Shown: positions 1 to 7,454, counted from the first letter of the stretch. The stretch: DNA of 12,002 nucleotides from an archaeon (GCA_029933895.1 JAOZNG010000011.1:1-12002); one strand, 5' to 3'. The notes: a model not told the origin generated them from the sequence alone. Numbers and translations: made by a program.

Positions 1-208
1 TAACGACAACAACAATCTTGCCCCTGACGTTGATGATGCCCTTAATAACAGCAGGTGTTCTAGGCACCGGCGTGATGCTAGCCATCCTAATTATTTCACG
101 CACCTTATGTATCTCGAAGGCGTATTCCTCATCGCCCAGCTTGAACACCACAATCTGGACTTCATCACCTGGCTTCTTCTCATCTTCCTCATAATTTGCT
201 GGAGCCAT
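1..208 (-). CDS. cheW: CheW-like chemotaxis coupling protein (partial, C-terminus beyond window)
   Basis: The reverse strand reads from an ATG at 208 to the window edge, giving 69 residues. After an acidic lead (MAPANYEEDEKKPGDE) come the features of a CheW/SH3-like fold: VQIVVFKLGDEEYAFEIHKV, then REIIRMASITPVPRTP, then AVIKGIINVRGKIV, which is the usual first half of CheW. CheW proteins dock the CheA P5 domain to the tip of chemoreceptors in the cytoplasm. The gene lies 61 bp downstream of the chemoreceptor gene on the same strand, so it is probably the third gene of a parA-receptor-cheW operon. The missing half cannot be checked, so a CheW-domain fusion such as CheV is not excluded. No clear Shine-Dalgarno is seen before the ATG. 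Confidence 0.9.
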   Translation of the reverse strand, partial: MAPANYEEDEKKPGDEVQIVVFKLGDEEYAFEIHKVREIIRMASITPVPRTPAVIKGIINVRGKIVVVV

Positions 209-269
209 CTTTAGATTAAACCATTTCTCCCAGTCCTTCTGTTGCCCGGGAATCCCTGAACTCAACCAT

Positions 270-1766
270 TCATTTTATCCCGAATAACTTCTGCATCGAT
301 TCTTCCTTCTTCTGTTGCCCAAGAATCTTGAACTTGGCTGTGTTCTTGTTTAACTCATCCGCCAGGTCGCGGAACTCCTCAGATATTCGGGTAACATCTC
401 TAATAGCAGCCAGCTCCTCCTCTGTGGCAGCGGAAATCTCCTCAGTCCCGCTAGCGTTCTGCTGAGCTGATGCAGTAATTTCCGAGATAATCTCCACAAC
501 CTGCTGTGCTCCACTGGACTGCTCCTGTGCAGCAGCGGAAAGCTCCCCCACCTGTGTTGAAACATCAGCTATGGCTTCACTTATCTGCTCAAGGGACTTC
601 AAGGCACTGCCAACAACCTCCGTTCCCTCCTTCACCTTTAACGTGCTTTTCTCCATACTATCAACGCTCTTGCTCGTCGAATCCTGCATTCCCTCAATAA
701 GCTCGGATATTTTATCAGCCGCCTCAGCGCTTGATTCAGCGAGCTTTCTGACTTCATCAGCAACAACAGCGAATCCTCTACCTGCGTCACCTGCCCTCGC
801 AGCCTCTATTGTAGCGTTTAACGCCAGAAGGTTGGTTTGCTCGGCTATATGTGTTATGGTGCCGACAATCTTCCCAATCTCCTGGCTCTTCTCGTTGAGG
901 CTGGATATACTTGCAGCAGACTCATCAACACTGTTTCTGATTTCAACCAGACTCTCCAGACCCTTACCAGCGCTTTCACCACCCTCCTGCGCGATCTTGT
1001 TCACTTCGCTGGTTTTCTCCGCCGTCTCCTCTATACTCTGGGCCATATGATCCAGTGTGGATGACATGTCCACAACCGTCTTCCTAGCCTCCTCCGTCTT
1101 CTCGGACTGCTCCTGGGAACTCCTGGATATTCCCTGCGTTGTCTTAGATATCTCCTCCGCCATGTCACTGACCTGCTTAGCATTATTTAATAACTGCCCC
1201 CCGCCATTCGCTAACGCCATAGCGGTGTCGGTTATCCCAATAATTAAATCTGTGAAGTCTTCAATCATGACGTTTATGTTCTGTGCCAGACTCTTAATGT
1301 ATGAATTCCTGATGTCTTCATTAGCTCTTAGAGTTAAGTCCCCTGCCCCCATACCCTTGGTTACCTCAGTAATCGAGGTTATTCCGGTGGCCAGTTCCTT
1401 GTTGGTTTCATTTATCTGCTCAACCTTCTCCGCTAGGCTTTGAGCAACGAGGTTGATGTCCTCGCCCAGCATCTTCACCTCAGGAATGTCTATCGCATCA
1501 ACATCCACCCTGGCCTCGTAGTTTCCGGTAGCTATCTCAGCTAAAATGACGGAAATTTGATTAATCCCTGCTTCCAGTTTTCTTTTTTCTTTTAGTTCCC
1601 TGGTTGTCTTTTTATCCGATTTTTTATTCATTTCCTCCCCTGCTTGCTCGCTGCTTTCGGAGGCAGGAGCCTTATCCTTCCCTTCTATGCCCTTCTCCCC
1701 TCTATCAGATTCCTCTCTCTCAAAAAACTTTTTTCTACCCTTCTTTTCACCCTTCTTCTTAGCCAT
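270..1766 (-). CDS. Soluble methyl-accepting chemotaxis protein with two HAMP-like segments
   Basis: A 498-residue cytoplasmic chemoreceptor. Residues 1-65 are Lys/Glu-rich and look disordered. Residues about 66-117 and 125-175 each resemble a HAMP unit (a Gly-Asn-Tyr or Gly-Asp-Leu turn followed by Arg, between amphipathic helices), suggesting tandem HAMPs. Residues about 200-480 form the long coiled-coil signalling hairpin. The conserved tip is at about 305-345, including [18 protein letters not shown] and [14 protein letters not shown]. No hydrophobic stretch long enough for a membrane helix is present and no periplasmic or PAS-like sensor domain is recognised, so the input signal is unknown. 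The C-terminus lacks a CheR-tethering pentapeptide. The gene follows parA by 23 bp and precedes cheW, so it probably shares their transcript. The family assignment is secure; the HAMP boundaries are approximate. Confidence 0.95.
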   Translation of the reverse strand: MAKKKGEKKGRKKFFEREESDRGEKGIEGKDKAPASESSEQAGEEMNKKSDKKTTRELKEKRKLEAGINQISVILAEIATGNYEARVDVDAIDIPEVKMLGEDINLVAQSLAEKVEQINETNKELATGITSITEVTKGMGAGDLTLRANEDIRNSYIKSLAQNINVMIEDFTDLIIGITDTAMALANGGGQLLNNAKQVSDMAEEISKTTQGISRSSQEQSEKTEEARKTVVDMSSTLDHMAQSIEETAEKTSEVNKIAQEGGESAGKGLESLVEIRNSVDESAASISSLNEKSQEIGKIVGTITHIAEQTNLLALNATIEAARAGDAGRGFAVVADEVRKLAESSAEAADKISELIEGMQDSTSKSVDSMEKSTLKVKEGTEVVGSALKSLEQISEAIADVSTQVGELSAAAQEQSSGAQQVVEIISEITASAQQNASGTEEISAATEEELAAIRDVTRISEEFRDLADELNKNTAKFKILGQQKKEESMQKLFGIK

Positions 1767-1789
1767 TTTATGACAACCTATTGATTTAA

Positions 1790-2635
1790 TTATCCTGTTT
1801 CCTCCAGCAGCCCGCTGCTAATCTCTTCAGATATGTTGTTTATTTCATGTCCTGGATTGAAGTAGCACAAGGGCAGGCCCGCTGACTGGGCTTTATATAT
1901 CTCAGGAGAGTAGGGTATCACGTGGAGGTTTTCACTGAATACCTTATTTATTGATAAAAAGACCTGAACCTTCTCCTTCACATCCAACAACGGATGCCTG
2001 TGGGATGATGTGAAATTCGATAACAAACGAGAAAACCTGTAGAATAATGAATCATGGAGCATGGTTAATGTTACAGCGTGGACATCTATGTCAGAGCTAA
2101 GCTCGTCTTTTATATCACCCAGGAGCGTAGTGAAGTCCCTGATGCTTTCCAGGGTGAAGGCTCCCGTATCCAGGGGAATGATAATACGGTCAGCAGCATA
2201 AACCGAATTAATAAGGAAATAACCATAGCTTGGTGGGGTATCCACCAAAACAAAATCATAGAAACCCATTATTCCATCTATTGAATTCCTCAACACCGCA
2301 AAGGGATTATCTGCTTTATGTATCTGGGTAAGTATCCCAGACAGGTCCAGGGTTGCAGGAGCCGTATCCAGATTTTTTACCTCAGTGGTCAGAATCACGT
2401 CCTCCAGAATGGTTTTTTTATTGCTGGTGCATCCGCTCAGCAGGACATCATACATGCAGGCGTCTATTTCCTCATCACCTAAGCCCAAAGCTGATGTGGC
2501 ATTACCCTGAGGGTCTAAATCAACAACCAGAACCTTCCTGTTATTCCTCGCTAATTCACCGGCAACATTCACACACGAGGTTGTCTTCCCCGTGCCGCCT
2601 TTATGGTTAGCGAAAACAATACACTCACCCTCCAT
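1790..2635 (-). CDS. ParA/Soj-family ATPase, probably positions chemosensory arrays
   Basis: A ParA-type deviant Walker ATPase of 281 residues from the ATG at 2635. The Walker A motif KGGTGKTT is at residues 12-19, with its signature lysine (K12) before the two glycines. [18 protein letters not shown] (the A' region) follows, then [14 protein letters not shown] (Walker B). A longer frame begins at a TTG at 2671, but that codon lies against the TATA box, so the ATG is preferred; the leader would be roughly 12 nt. ParA proteins form ATP-dependent dimers that bind DNA non-specifically and position plasmids, chromosomes or protein cargo. No ParB or parS is visible. The next gene is a soluble chemoreceptor, a context known in bacteria for ParA homologues such as ParC and PpfA that localise chemosensory clusters. 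The positioning role here is inferred; a plasmid-type partition role is the alternative. Confidence 0.9.
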   Translation of the reverse strand: MEGECIVFANHKGGTGKTTSCVNVAGELARNNRKVLVVDLDPQGNATSALGLGDEEIDACMYDVLLSGCTSNKKTILEDVILTTEVKNLDTAPATLDLSGILTQIHKADNPFAVLRNSIDGIMGFYDFVLVDTPPSYGYFLINSVYAADRIIIPLDTGAFTLESIRDFTTLLGDIKDELSSDIDVHAVTLTMLHDSLFYRFSRLLSNFTSSHRHPLLDVKEKVQVFLSINKVFSENLHVIPYSPEIYKAQSAGLPLCYFNPGHEINNISEEISSGLLEETG

Positions 2636-2670
2636 TTTACCCCATTGGTTAGATATTACTACAGTAACCA

Positions 2671-2677
2671 ATATAAA
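2671..2677 (-). promoter_or_regulatory. TATA box for the parA-receptor-cheW operon
   Basis: On the reverse strand this reads TTTATAT, centred 39 nt before the parA ATG at 2635. With the usual archaeal spacing of about 25 nt, transcription would begin near 2648 and leave a leader of about 12 nt. The upstream TTG start codon touches this box, which argues against it being used. Confidence 0.55.
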
Positions 2678-2696
2678 TGTGTATGCAGTGTGTATG
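2678..2696. repeat. Two 8-bp direct repeats abutting the parA TATA box
   Basis: TGTGTATG occurs at 2678-2685 and again at 2689-2696, an 11-bp period close to one helical turn. On the parA strand these read CATACACA twice, immediately upstream of the TATA box where BRE-binding TFB or an activator would sit. The repetition is directly visible; a regulatory role is inferred. Confidence 0.45.
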
Positions 2697-2719
2697 TGTC
2701 AGCCTTTTGTTAACTGCCG

Positions 2720-2737
2720 TAGTTTATCAGCAAACTA
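2720..2737. repeat. Inverted repeat TAGTTT-N6-AAACTA in the divergent promoter region
   Basis: A perfect 6-bp inverted repeat with a 6-nt spacer lies between the divergent parA and cheY genes. It is 83 bp or more from the parA start and just ahead of the likely cheY promoter. It could be an operator, but repeats this short occur by chance in AT-rich DNA. Confidence 0.3.
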
Positions 2738-2768
2738 TTTATTCAATGTTGGATAATAGTATAAATAG
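2735..2768 (+). promoter_or_regulatory. cheY promoter region: TATA-like boxes inside an inverted repeat
   Basis: CTATTTAT (2735-2742) and its exact reverse complement ATAAATAG (2761-2768) form an 8-bp inverted repeat with an 18-nt spacer. TATAAAT at 2760-2766 is the better TATA box, but would place the transcript start at about 2788, right at the cheY ATG. The left arm would place it near 2763 and give a leader of about 26 nt that includes GGGGG at 2776-2780, a Shine-Dalgarno-like site 8 nt from the ATG. Which one is used cannot be decided from sequence. Confidence 0.45.
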
Positions 2769-2788
2769 AATTAAAGGGGGAATTCACC

Positions 2789-3151
2789 ATGGCTAAAATA
2801 TTAATCGCAGATGATTCTGTTTTTATGAGAAAGATATTGGCTAGGATACTCAACAGTATGGGATATGATAATATCATCGAGGCAGAGAACGGGGATGAGA
2901 CACTGGAGAAATTCAAGAAGGAAACGCCTGATCTTGTCTTGCTCGACATCGTTATGAGGGGTAGATACGGGATGGACGTGCTAAAAGATATAATAGAAAG
3001 CAACCCTGCTGCCAAGGTAATCATGGTTTCTGCGGTAGGACAGGAGAGCATAGTAAAGGAAGCCGCAGATATTGGAGCGAAGGATTTCATATCCAAGCCC
3101 TTCAAGGAAGAGCAGGCAATCGAGACAATAAATAAGGTTCTTAAGTCATAA
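2789..3151 (+). CDS. cheY: CheY-type response regulator (single receiver domain)
   Basis: A stand-alone receiver of 120 residues, the standard CheY size. Acid-pocket residues D8/D9 lie in LIADDS, the phosphoacceptor is D53 in VLLDIVM, the conserved Ser is S81 in IMVSAVG, and the conserved lysine is K103 in ISKPF. There is no output domain, so phosphorylated CheY should act by binding a partner. In archaea this is usually the CheF adaptor at the archaellum motor, which is not encoded in this window. CheA, encoded 47 bp downstream, is the expected phosphodonor. The ATG at 2789 has a GGGGG ribosome-binding-like run 8 nt upstream. The gene starts the rightward arm of the divergent chemosensory locus, so it may be co-regulated with the leftward parA-receptor-cheW arm. 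Confidence 0.95.
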   Translation: MAKILIADDSVFMRKILARILNSMGYDNIIEAENGDETLEKFKKETPDLVLLDIVMRGRYGMDVLKDIIESNPAAKVIMVSAVGQESIVKEAADIGAKDFISKPFKEEQAIETINKVLKS

Positions 3152-3198
3152 CTGCCGGTTCAATAGTTCTGGTCCTGTTCCCGTAGCTGCTCCATAAA

Positions 3199-4785
3199 AT
3201 GACCGAAGACATGCAAGAATATTTAGAGTTATATCTAAGCGAAGCCGAAGACCTGCTGCAGTCGCTGAATGAATCCCTTCTAGAGTTTGAGAAAACCCCT
3301 GAAAGGAAGGAGTACATAGACGAGATACAGAGATGTGCCCACACCCTAAAAAGCAGCTCTGCTTCTATGGGGTTCAACCAGATCTCTGAACTATCTCACC
3401 AAATGGAGGACGTCCTGGGAAGCATGAAGAGGGATGAAGTTGAGATAAACGACTACGTAGTTGATATAATATTCGAGTGCTTTGATGTTCTGGAGAGAGG
3501 TGTGGATAACGTCAGGAAGGGGGTGGAGGAGCCCGATGTATCCAATGTCCTCAAGCATCTGGATAAAATAAAAGAAGGCAGGATTGATTCACTGGGAGAG
3601 GACGTAGACGGTGGAGAGCTGGCTGATAAACCCCACACACTGAAGACTGTGCACTCCATAAAGGTCAACGTAGAGAACCTTGATAAACTCCTCGAACTGG
3701 TTGGTGAGCTATTGATTGCCAAGATGAGACTCCAGAACATCAATGGTTATATAAAGGACGCAGGCCTCGATGAGTTAACAACAATCCTGAGCCGGTTGAT
3801 AGAGGACATACAGTATCAGATTACTGAGGCCAGGATGATTCCCGTAGACCACATATTCTCCCGCTTCCCCCGAATGATGAGGGATATCGCTAAAAGAGAG
3901 GGTAAGAAGGTTAGCTTCATAATAGAGGGCAGTGAAATCAAGCTGGATCGGACCATACTGGACAAAGTAGGTGAGCCCTTAATCCACCTCCTGAGGAACG
4001 CAGTAGACCATGGGATAGAGACGCCCGAGGAGAGGGAAGAGAAGGGCAAGGAAGGAACGGGAACCATAAAGCTCACAGCCAGACGTGAGAGGAATAAAGC
4101 CGTGATAGAAGTCGAAGACGATGGAGAAGGATTCAACGCAGAGGCTATAAAAGAGGTGGCTGTTAGAAAAGAATTGTATTCAAGGGAACAGCTTGATTTG
4201 ATGAGCGAGAAGGAGCTATTTGATCTGCTGTTCCAGCCCAACTTCAGCACCTCTAAAAAGGTCACAAATGTCTCGGGGAGAGGGGTTGGGCTGGATGTGG
4301 TCAAAACCAGAATAAAGGAACTCAATGGCACAGTAGAAATGGATTGTGAAAGAGACAAGGGCACAAAGTTCACCATCACCCTGCCCTTAAGCCTTGCCAT
4401 AGTAAAGAGCCTGTTAATTGATGTATGTGATAGAACCTACGTGATCCCAATCTCTAACGTGATGCGGATACTACCCTCCAGGGACGCCCACATAAAACAT
4501 GTTGAAGGAAACGAGTGCATTGTATTTGACGATGAGGCAGTACCCCTTATAAGAATCAGGGATGAATTCAATATTAAAGGAGAAAGCCCCGACAAAAACT
4601 TTGTAATTATTATAGAGAGGGGCAGTGACAAGATCGGGGTGGTGGCCGACAGGATACTGGGACAGCAGGAGATAATGATCAAGACACTGGATAAGGAGCT
4701 CAGAGGGTTGAGAGGCGTAGCTGGAGCCAGCATCTTAAGCGACGGAAATCTCGCCCTGGTCATCGATATCTCAGGGATAACATGA
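3199..4785 (+). CDS. cheA: Chemotaxis histidine kinase CheA lacking the P2 domain
   Basis: A 528-residue CheA. P1 (Hpt, residues about 1-125) carries phosphoacceptor H48 in CAHTLKSSSASMG. P3 (about 150-220) contains LDKLLELVGELLIAK. P4 (about 225-400) has the N box LLRNAVDHG with N267, the G1 motif DDGEGF, the F-box region LFQPNFSTSKK and the G2 motif SGRGVGLDVV. P5 (about 400-528) is CheW-like and ends at DISGIT. Only about 25 linker residues (125-150) separate P1 from P3, so there is no room for P2, the CheY/CheB docking domain; this explains a length below the common 600-700 residues. The kinase autophosphorylates from ATP under receptor control and passes phosphate to CheY. No strong ribosome-binding site is visible. 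Its stop overlaps the start of the DUF192 gene (ATGA). Confidence 0.96.
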   Translation: MTEDMQEYLELYLSEAEDLLQSLNESLLEFEKTPERKEYIDEIQRCAHTLKSSSASMGFNQISELSHQMEDVLGSMKRDEVEINDYVVDIIFECFDVLERGVDNVRKGVEEPDVSNVLKHLDKIKEGRIDSLGEDVDGGELADKPHTLKTVHSIKVNVENLDKLLELVGELLIAKMRLQNINGYIKDAGLDELTTILSRLIEDIQYQITEARMIPVDHIFSRFPRMMRDIAKREGKKVSFIIEGSEIKLDRTILDKVGEPLIHLLRNAVDHGIETPEEREEKGKEGTGTIKLTARRERNKAVIEVEDDGEGFNAEAIKEVAVRKELYSREQLDLMSEKELFDLLFQPNFSTSKKVTNVSGRGVGLDVVKTRIKELNGTVEMDCERDKGTKFTITLPLSLAIVKSLLIDVCDRTYVIPISNVMRILPSRDAHIKHVEGNECIVFDDEAVPLIRIRDEFNIKGESPDKNFVIIIERGSDKIGVVADRILGQQEIMIKTLDKELRGLRGVAGASILSDGNLALVIDISGIT

Positions 4786-5147
4786 AAGTCATAAACAAGA
4801 CAAAGGGATTAATCATATCCCATAGGTGCTCACTAGCCAGGAACCTTTCCTCAAGGATGCGGGGACTTATCCTCTCCGATAGAAAGGACCTTGTTCTTGT
4901 CTCACCCAGGGAGGATATAAAGTCGTCAAGTATACACATGGCCCTCATGCAGTACCCGATTGATGTGTTGTGGCTGGACTCCAACATGAAGGTTGTTGAT
5001 TTACGAAGGAACATCCAGCCCCTTAATCCCCTGGTCAAGGATACATGGAGGATATATAAACCCGGAAAACCTGCGAAATATGTAGTAGAGTTAGGTAAAG
5101 AAAACATAATAGGAACAGAAGTTGGAGATGAAATAGAGTTTCGCTAG
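4782..5147 (+). CDS. DUF192 family protein (COG1430)
   Basis: A 121-residue protein matching the DUF192 pattern: ARNLSSRMRGLI near the N-terminus, then HMALMQYPIDVLWLD, the family's core (usually His-Met/Phe...ProIleAspVal...Leu-Asp). After these come a short beta region with VDLRRNIQPL, then PAKYVVELGKENI and VGDEIEF at the end. The biochemical function of the family is not established. Many members are exported, but this one has no signal peptide or membrane helix and is probably cytoplasmic. Its ATG lies in the ATGA overlap with the cheA stop, so translation is probably coupled to cheA and expression follows the chemosensory operon. Whether it takes part in signalling or is a hitch-hiker cannot be judged from sequence. 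Confidence 0.85.
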   Translation: MKVINKTKGLIISHRCSLARNLSSRMRGLILSDRKDLVLVSPREDIKSSSIHMALMQYPIDVLWLDSNMKVVDLRRNIQPLNPLVKDTWRIYKPGKPAKYVVELGKENIIGTEVGDEIEFR

Positions 5148-5182
5148 GTGAGATAAAAACCTGGAATGATATATTCTTCTGT

Positions 5183-5935
5183 ATGAAACCATCAATCAAT
5201 GCAGGTTCATGTAACCAAATGAACAGAGACCTTGAGGAGAGAAAATTCATCCAGATGGTCTGCAGCTGTAGCATAGAATACGACGGCAGATCCAAATCCA
5301 GCATAGGGGAGGGGCATAGGATAATAATCATAAAACCCGACTCCACGCTCTTGATTCACAGCATAACAGGCCTTAAACCAGTTAACTGGATGCGAGCCCC
5401 AACAGAAACCATTGCCGAATACGTTGAGAGAGGGAGGAAGGAGATAATCCTGCGCAGCGGTAGAACAAAGAAACCCTATGAGGACATGAGTGTTCACATA
5501 TATGAAGTCCTTGACTACAGGACATACAGCAACCTGCAGGACAGGGAGGAGCTGGATTTAAGGCACACGGAAAAGGATTTACAGGATCATCTGGCCAGGA
5601 ACCCCGAGCTCGTTCATCCAGAATTCCGTTTGAAGTCCAGAGAGTATCAGTCCCCTCTCGGCTTCTTCGACCTCTATGGGAGAATAGGTGACTCCTATGT
5701 TGTAGTCGAGTTAAAGGTGGAGAGGGCGGGATTACCTGCCGCCCTGCAGATTAAGAGATACAGGGACTGGCTTCAACAGCACATGGAGAATGCTTCAGGA
5801 ATTCTTGTGGCTCCGAGCATAACACCTACTGCAAAAACGCTATTGAAGAAGGAGGATATAGAGTTCAAAAAAATCAGGGTCCATGACCTGGAGATGGAGA
5901 GGAAGAGAACCAAGAAACTCAGTGAATGGTGCTGA
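5183..5935 (+). CDS. nucS: NucS/EndoMS mismatch-specific endonuclease
   Basis: A 250-residue NucS/EndoMS. The N-terminal DNA-binding domain contains CSIEYDGRSKSSIGEGHRIIIIKPDSTLLIHS and PVNW. The C-terminal RecB-like nuclease domain contains TEKDLQDHLARNPEL and the PD-(D/E)XK catalytic set: D163 in GFFDLYG, E176 and K178 in VVELKVERAG, and Q189 in LQIKRY. The family cuts both strands at mismatches and substitutes for MutS-MutL repair in many archaea. The tail TKKLSEWC loosely resembles a PCNA-binding motif (hydrophobic, two residues, aromatic). The start is uncertain: a TATA-like GATAAAAA at 5152-5159 fits a leaderless start at 5183, while ATATATT at 5169-5175 would favour the in-frame ATG at 5219 (residue 13). 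It lies 35 bp after the DUF192 gene. Confidence 0.93.
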   Translation: MKPSINAGSCNQMNRDLEERKFIQMVCSCSIEYDGRSKSSIGEGHRIIIIKPDSTLLIHSITGLKPVNWMRAPTETIAEYVERGRKEIILRSGRTKKPYEDMSVHIYEVLDYRTYSNLQDREELDLRHTEKDLQDHLARNPELVHPEFRLKSREYQSPLGFFDLYGRIGDSYVVVELKVERAGLPAALQIKRYRDWLQQHMENASGILVAPSITPTAKTLLKKEDIEFKKIRVHDLEMERKRTKKLSEWC

Positions 5936-6052
5936 ACCTGTTCTTTATTGTGGTTATGTAATGGATTATTGCAGTATATGATGTTGACGTGGAAAGGGGG
6001 GAAGCAATTGATGTAGTAATTTTGTTACATGGACATATTATCCAGTGATTGA

Positions 6053-7372
6053 TCACACGCCTATATTACGTCCCATACGCTTCATTAATCTGCGGAGCCT
6101 TCTCTCGTCGCCCATGGACTTCATCATCTTCTTCATCCTCTTGTAGTAGGTTAATAGCTCCCTGACCTCCTCGGGCCTGCTTCCGCTGCCTTCAGCAACA
6201 CGCCCAAGCCGGCTTCTCTTGATGATGGACGGCTCCTCCATCTCCTGCTCGGTCATGGAATCCATGATAATCTTCCACCTCCGCATCTTACCCTCCTGCA
6301 TATCAAGCATTTCCTTGGGGATTTTCGCCTGAAAAGGCATCAACTCCATAATCCTCTTCATGGAGCCCATCTTTCCAACCTGCTCTATCTGGGTGTAGAC
6401 CTCGTTAAGCGTGAACCTCCCTGACATAATCCTCTTGGCTGTTTCCTCGTCTAAGTCAACCTCCCGGGCTCTCTCCAACAACCCCTCAATATCCCCGAAA
6501 CCAATAAGCCGGGAAACAAAACGCTCTGAATCAAATTCCTCAAAGTCCTTGACGTGCTCTCCAACCCCCACGAAATAGACGGGAGCTCCTGTAGCAGCGC
6601 ATGCAGAGATTGCACCACCTCCCTTGGCTGAGCCATCCAGTTTAGTCAAGATAACTCCATCAACTTGGCTGTGCTTCCTGAAGGCCTTCGCCTGCTCCCC
6701 AGCCTGCTGTCCGGTGGTGGCATCCAGAACCAGAAAAGTCTTGTCCGGCTTTATTTCAGAGCATACCCTGCCTATCTCATCCATCAACTCCTCGTTCAGT
6801 TTATGCCTTCCCTCGGAGTCGATTATGATAACACCCTCATCCCTGAATTCCCTTAAGCCGTCTTTTATTATGGAGAGAGAGTTTCTTCCCTCCGGGCTGC
6901 CGTAAAATGGGACGTTTATTTGCTCCGATAACTGCCTCAGCTGGTCGAAGGCAGCAGGCCTGAAGGTGTCGGCACAAATCAGTTTAGGATTTAAGCCCTT
7001 CTTTTTTATGTATCTGGCAAGCTTCGCGGCAGTGGTGGTCTTACCTGAGCCCTGGATTCCCACCAGAAGGATTCTGTCGTTCTCGTTTAAGGGAATCTTT
7101 TCTCCAGCACCCAATAGATTAACCAGCTCCTCATAGGTTATCCTTACAAGATTCTCTCCCCTGGACAAACCCCCAGGGGGTTTCTCCAGCAGACCTCTCT
7201 CCTCGATATTCCTTGAGAGCCTGAAGACCAGCTCCACGTTAACATCAGAAGAGATGAGGGTCTTCTGTATATCCCTTGTGTACTCCTTCACTGTTTTCTT
7301 GTCTACAACAACCGCCTTCCTCAGACTCGTTACAGCACCCTGCAAACCATCCCTGAGCTTATCTAAAACCAT
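6053..7372 (-). CDS. srp54: Signal recognition particle 54-kDa GTPase (SRP54/Ffh)
   Basis: From the ATG at 7372 the protein has 439 residues, normal for archaeal SRP54. It binds SRP RNA and signal peptides as they leave the ribosome and docks with FtsY at the membrane. The N domain (1-90) is followed by the G domain with GIQGSGKTT (105-113), DTFRPAAFDQL (135-145), the G3 motif DSEGR (185-189), TKLDG (243-247) and GVGEHVKDFEEFD. The C-terminal M domain is rich in Met and contains the SRP-RNA-binding RLGRVAEGSGSRPEEVRELL. G3 is usually DTAGR, so Thr-Ala to Ser-Glu is unusual. A TTG at 7408 would add 12 residues, but SRP54 proteins normally begin near MVLDKL, so the ATG is preferred. GCAGG directly precedes it. 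The gene is convergent with nucS. Confidence 0.95.
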   Translation of the reverse strand: MVLDKLRDGLQGAVTSLRKAVVVDKKTVKEYTRDIQKTLISSDVNVELVFRLSRNIEERGLLEKPPGGLSRGENLVRITYEELVNLLGAGEKIPLNENDRILLVGIQGSGKTTTAAKLARYIKKKGLNPKLICADTFRPAAFDQLRQLSEQINVPFYGSPEGRNSLSIIKDGLREFRDEGVIIIDSEGRHKLNEELMDEIGRVCSEIKPDKTFLVLDATTGQQAGEQAKAFRKHSQVDGVILTKLDGSAKGGGAISACAATGAPVYFVGVGEHVKDFEEFDSERFVSRLIGFGDIEGLLERAREVDLDEETAKRIMSGRFTLNEVYTQIEQVGKMGSMKRIMELMPFQAKIPKEMLDMQEGKMRRWKIIMDSMTEQEMEEPSIIKRSRLGRVAEGSGSRPEEVRELLTYYKRMKKMMKSMGDERRLRRLMKRMGRNIGV

Positions 7373-7394
7373 CCTGCAGTTATGAATACAATTA

Positions 7395-7421
7395 CAAGAA
7401 ATTTGCAAAATAAATTTCTTG
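7395..7421. repeat. Perfect 10-bp inverted repeat upstream of srp54
   Basis: CAAGAAATTT (7395-7404) and AAATTTCTTG (7412-7421) are exact reverse complements separated by 7 nt. The repeat ends 23 nt before the srp54 ATG and covers an AATTTATT stretch that could be its TATA box on the reverse strand. It could serve as an operator for srp54 or as a hairpin in its leader. The symmetry is directly visible; the role is inferred. Confidence 0.5.
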
Positions 7422-7443
7422 GTTATTATGAGATAGGATTATA

Positions 7444-7454
7444 CCTTATAATCC
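7444..7454 (-). promoter_or_regulatory. Possible srp54 TATA box
   Basis: On the reverse strand this reads GGATTATAAGG, with TTATAAG centred about 77 nt before the srp54 ATG, which would give a leader of about 50 nt containing the 10-bp inverted repeat. A second candidate, AATTTATT at about 7408-7415, would give a leader of about 14 nt. The choice is unresolved. Confidence 0.3.

Noticed and set aside
571..1050. A 159-codon open frame antisense to the chemoreceptor gene
   Set aside because: It mirrors the Ala/Ser/Glu-rich receptor codons, resembles no family, and lies entirely across a secure gene. Similar antisense frames across cheA (3816-4400) and the first glycosyltransferase (7863-8267) were rejected for the same reason.
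2636..2671. Extended parA start at the TTG at 2671
   Set aside because: The codon abuts the TATA box, and the ATG at 2635 places the Walker A motif at the usual distance from the N-terminus.
5936..6052. Possible terminators or a small gene between nucS and srp54
   Set aside because: The 117-bp convergent spacer holds only weak T-rich tracts and tiny palindromes such as GTGATTGATCAC; nothing is strong enough to call.
7373..7408. Extended srp54 start at the TTG at 7408
   Set aside because: It would add a Cys-rich 12-residue lead absent from the family and would run through the inverted repeat; the ATG at 7372 matches the usual SRP54 start.
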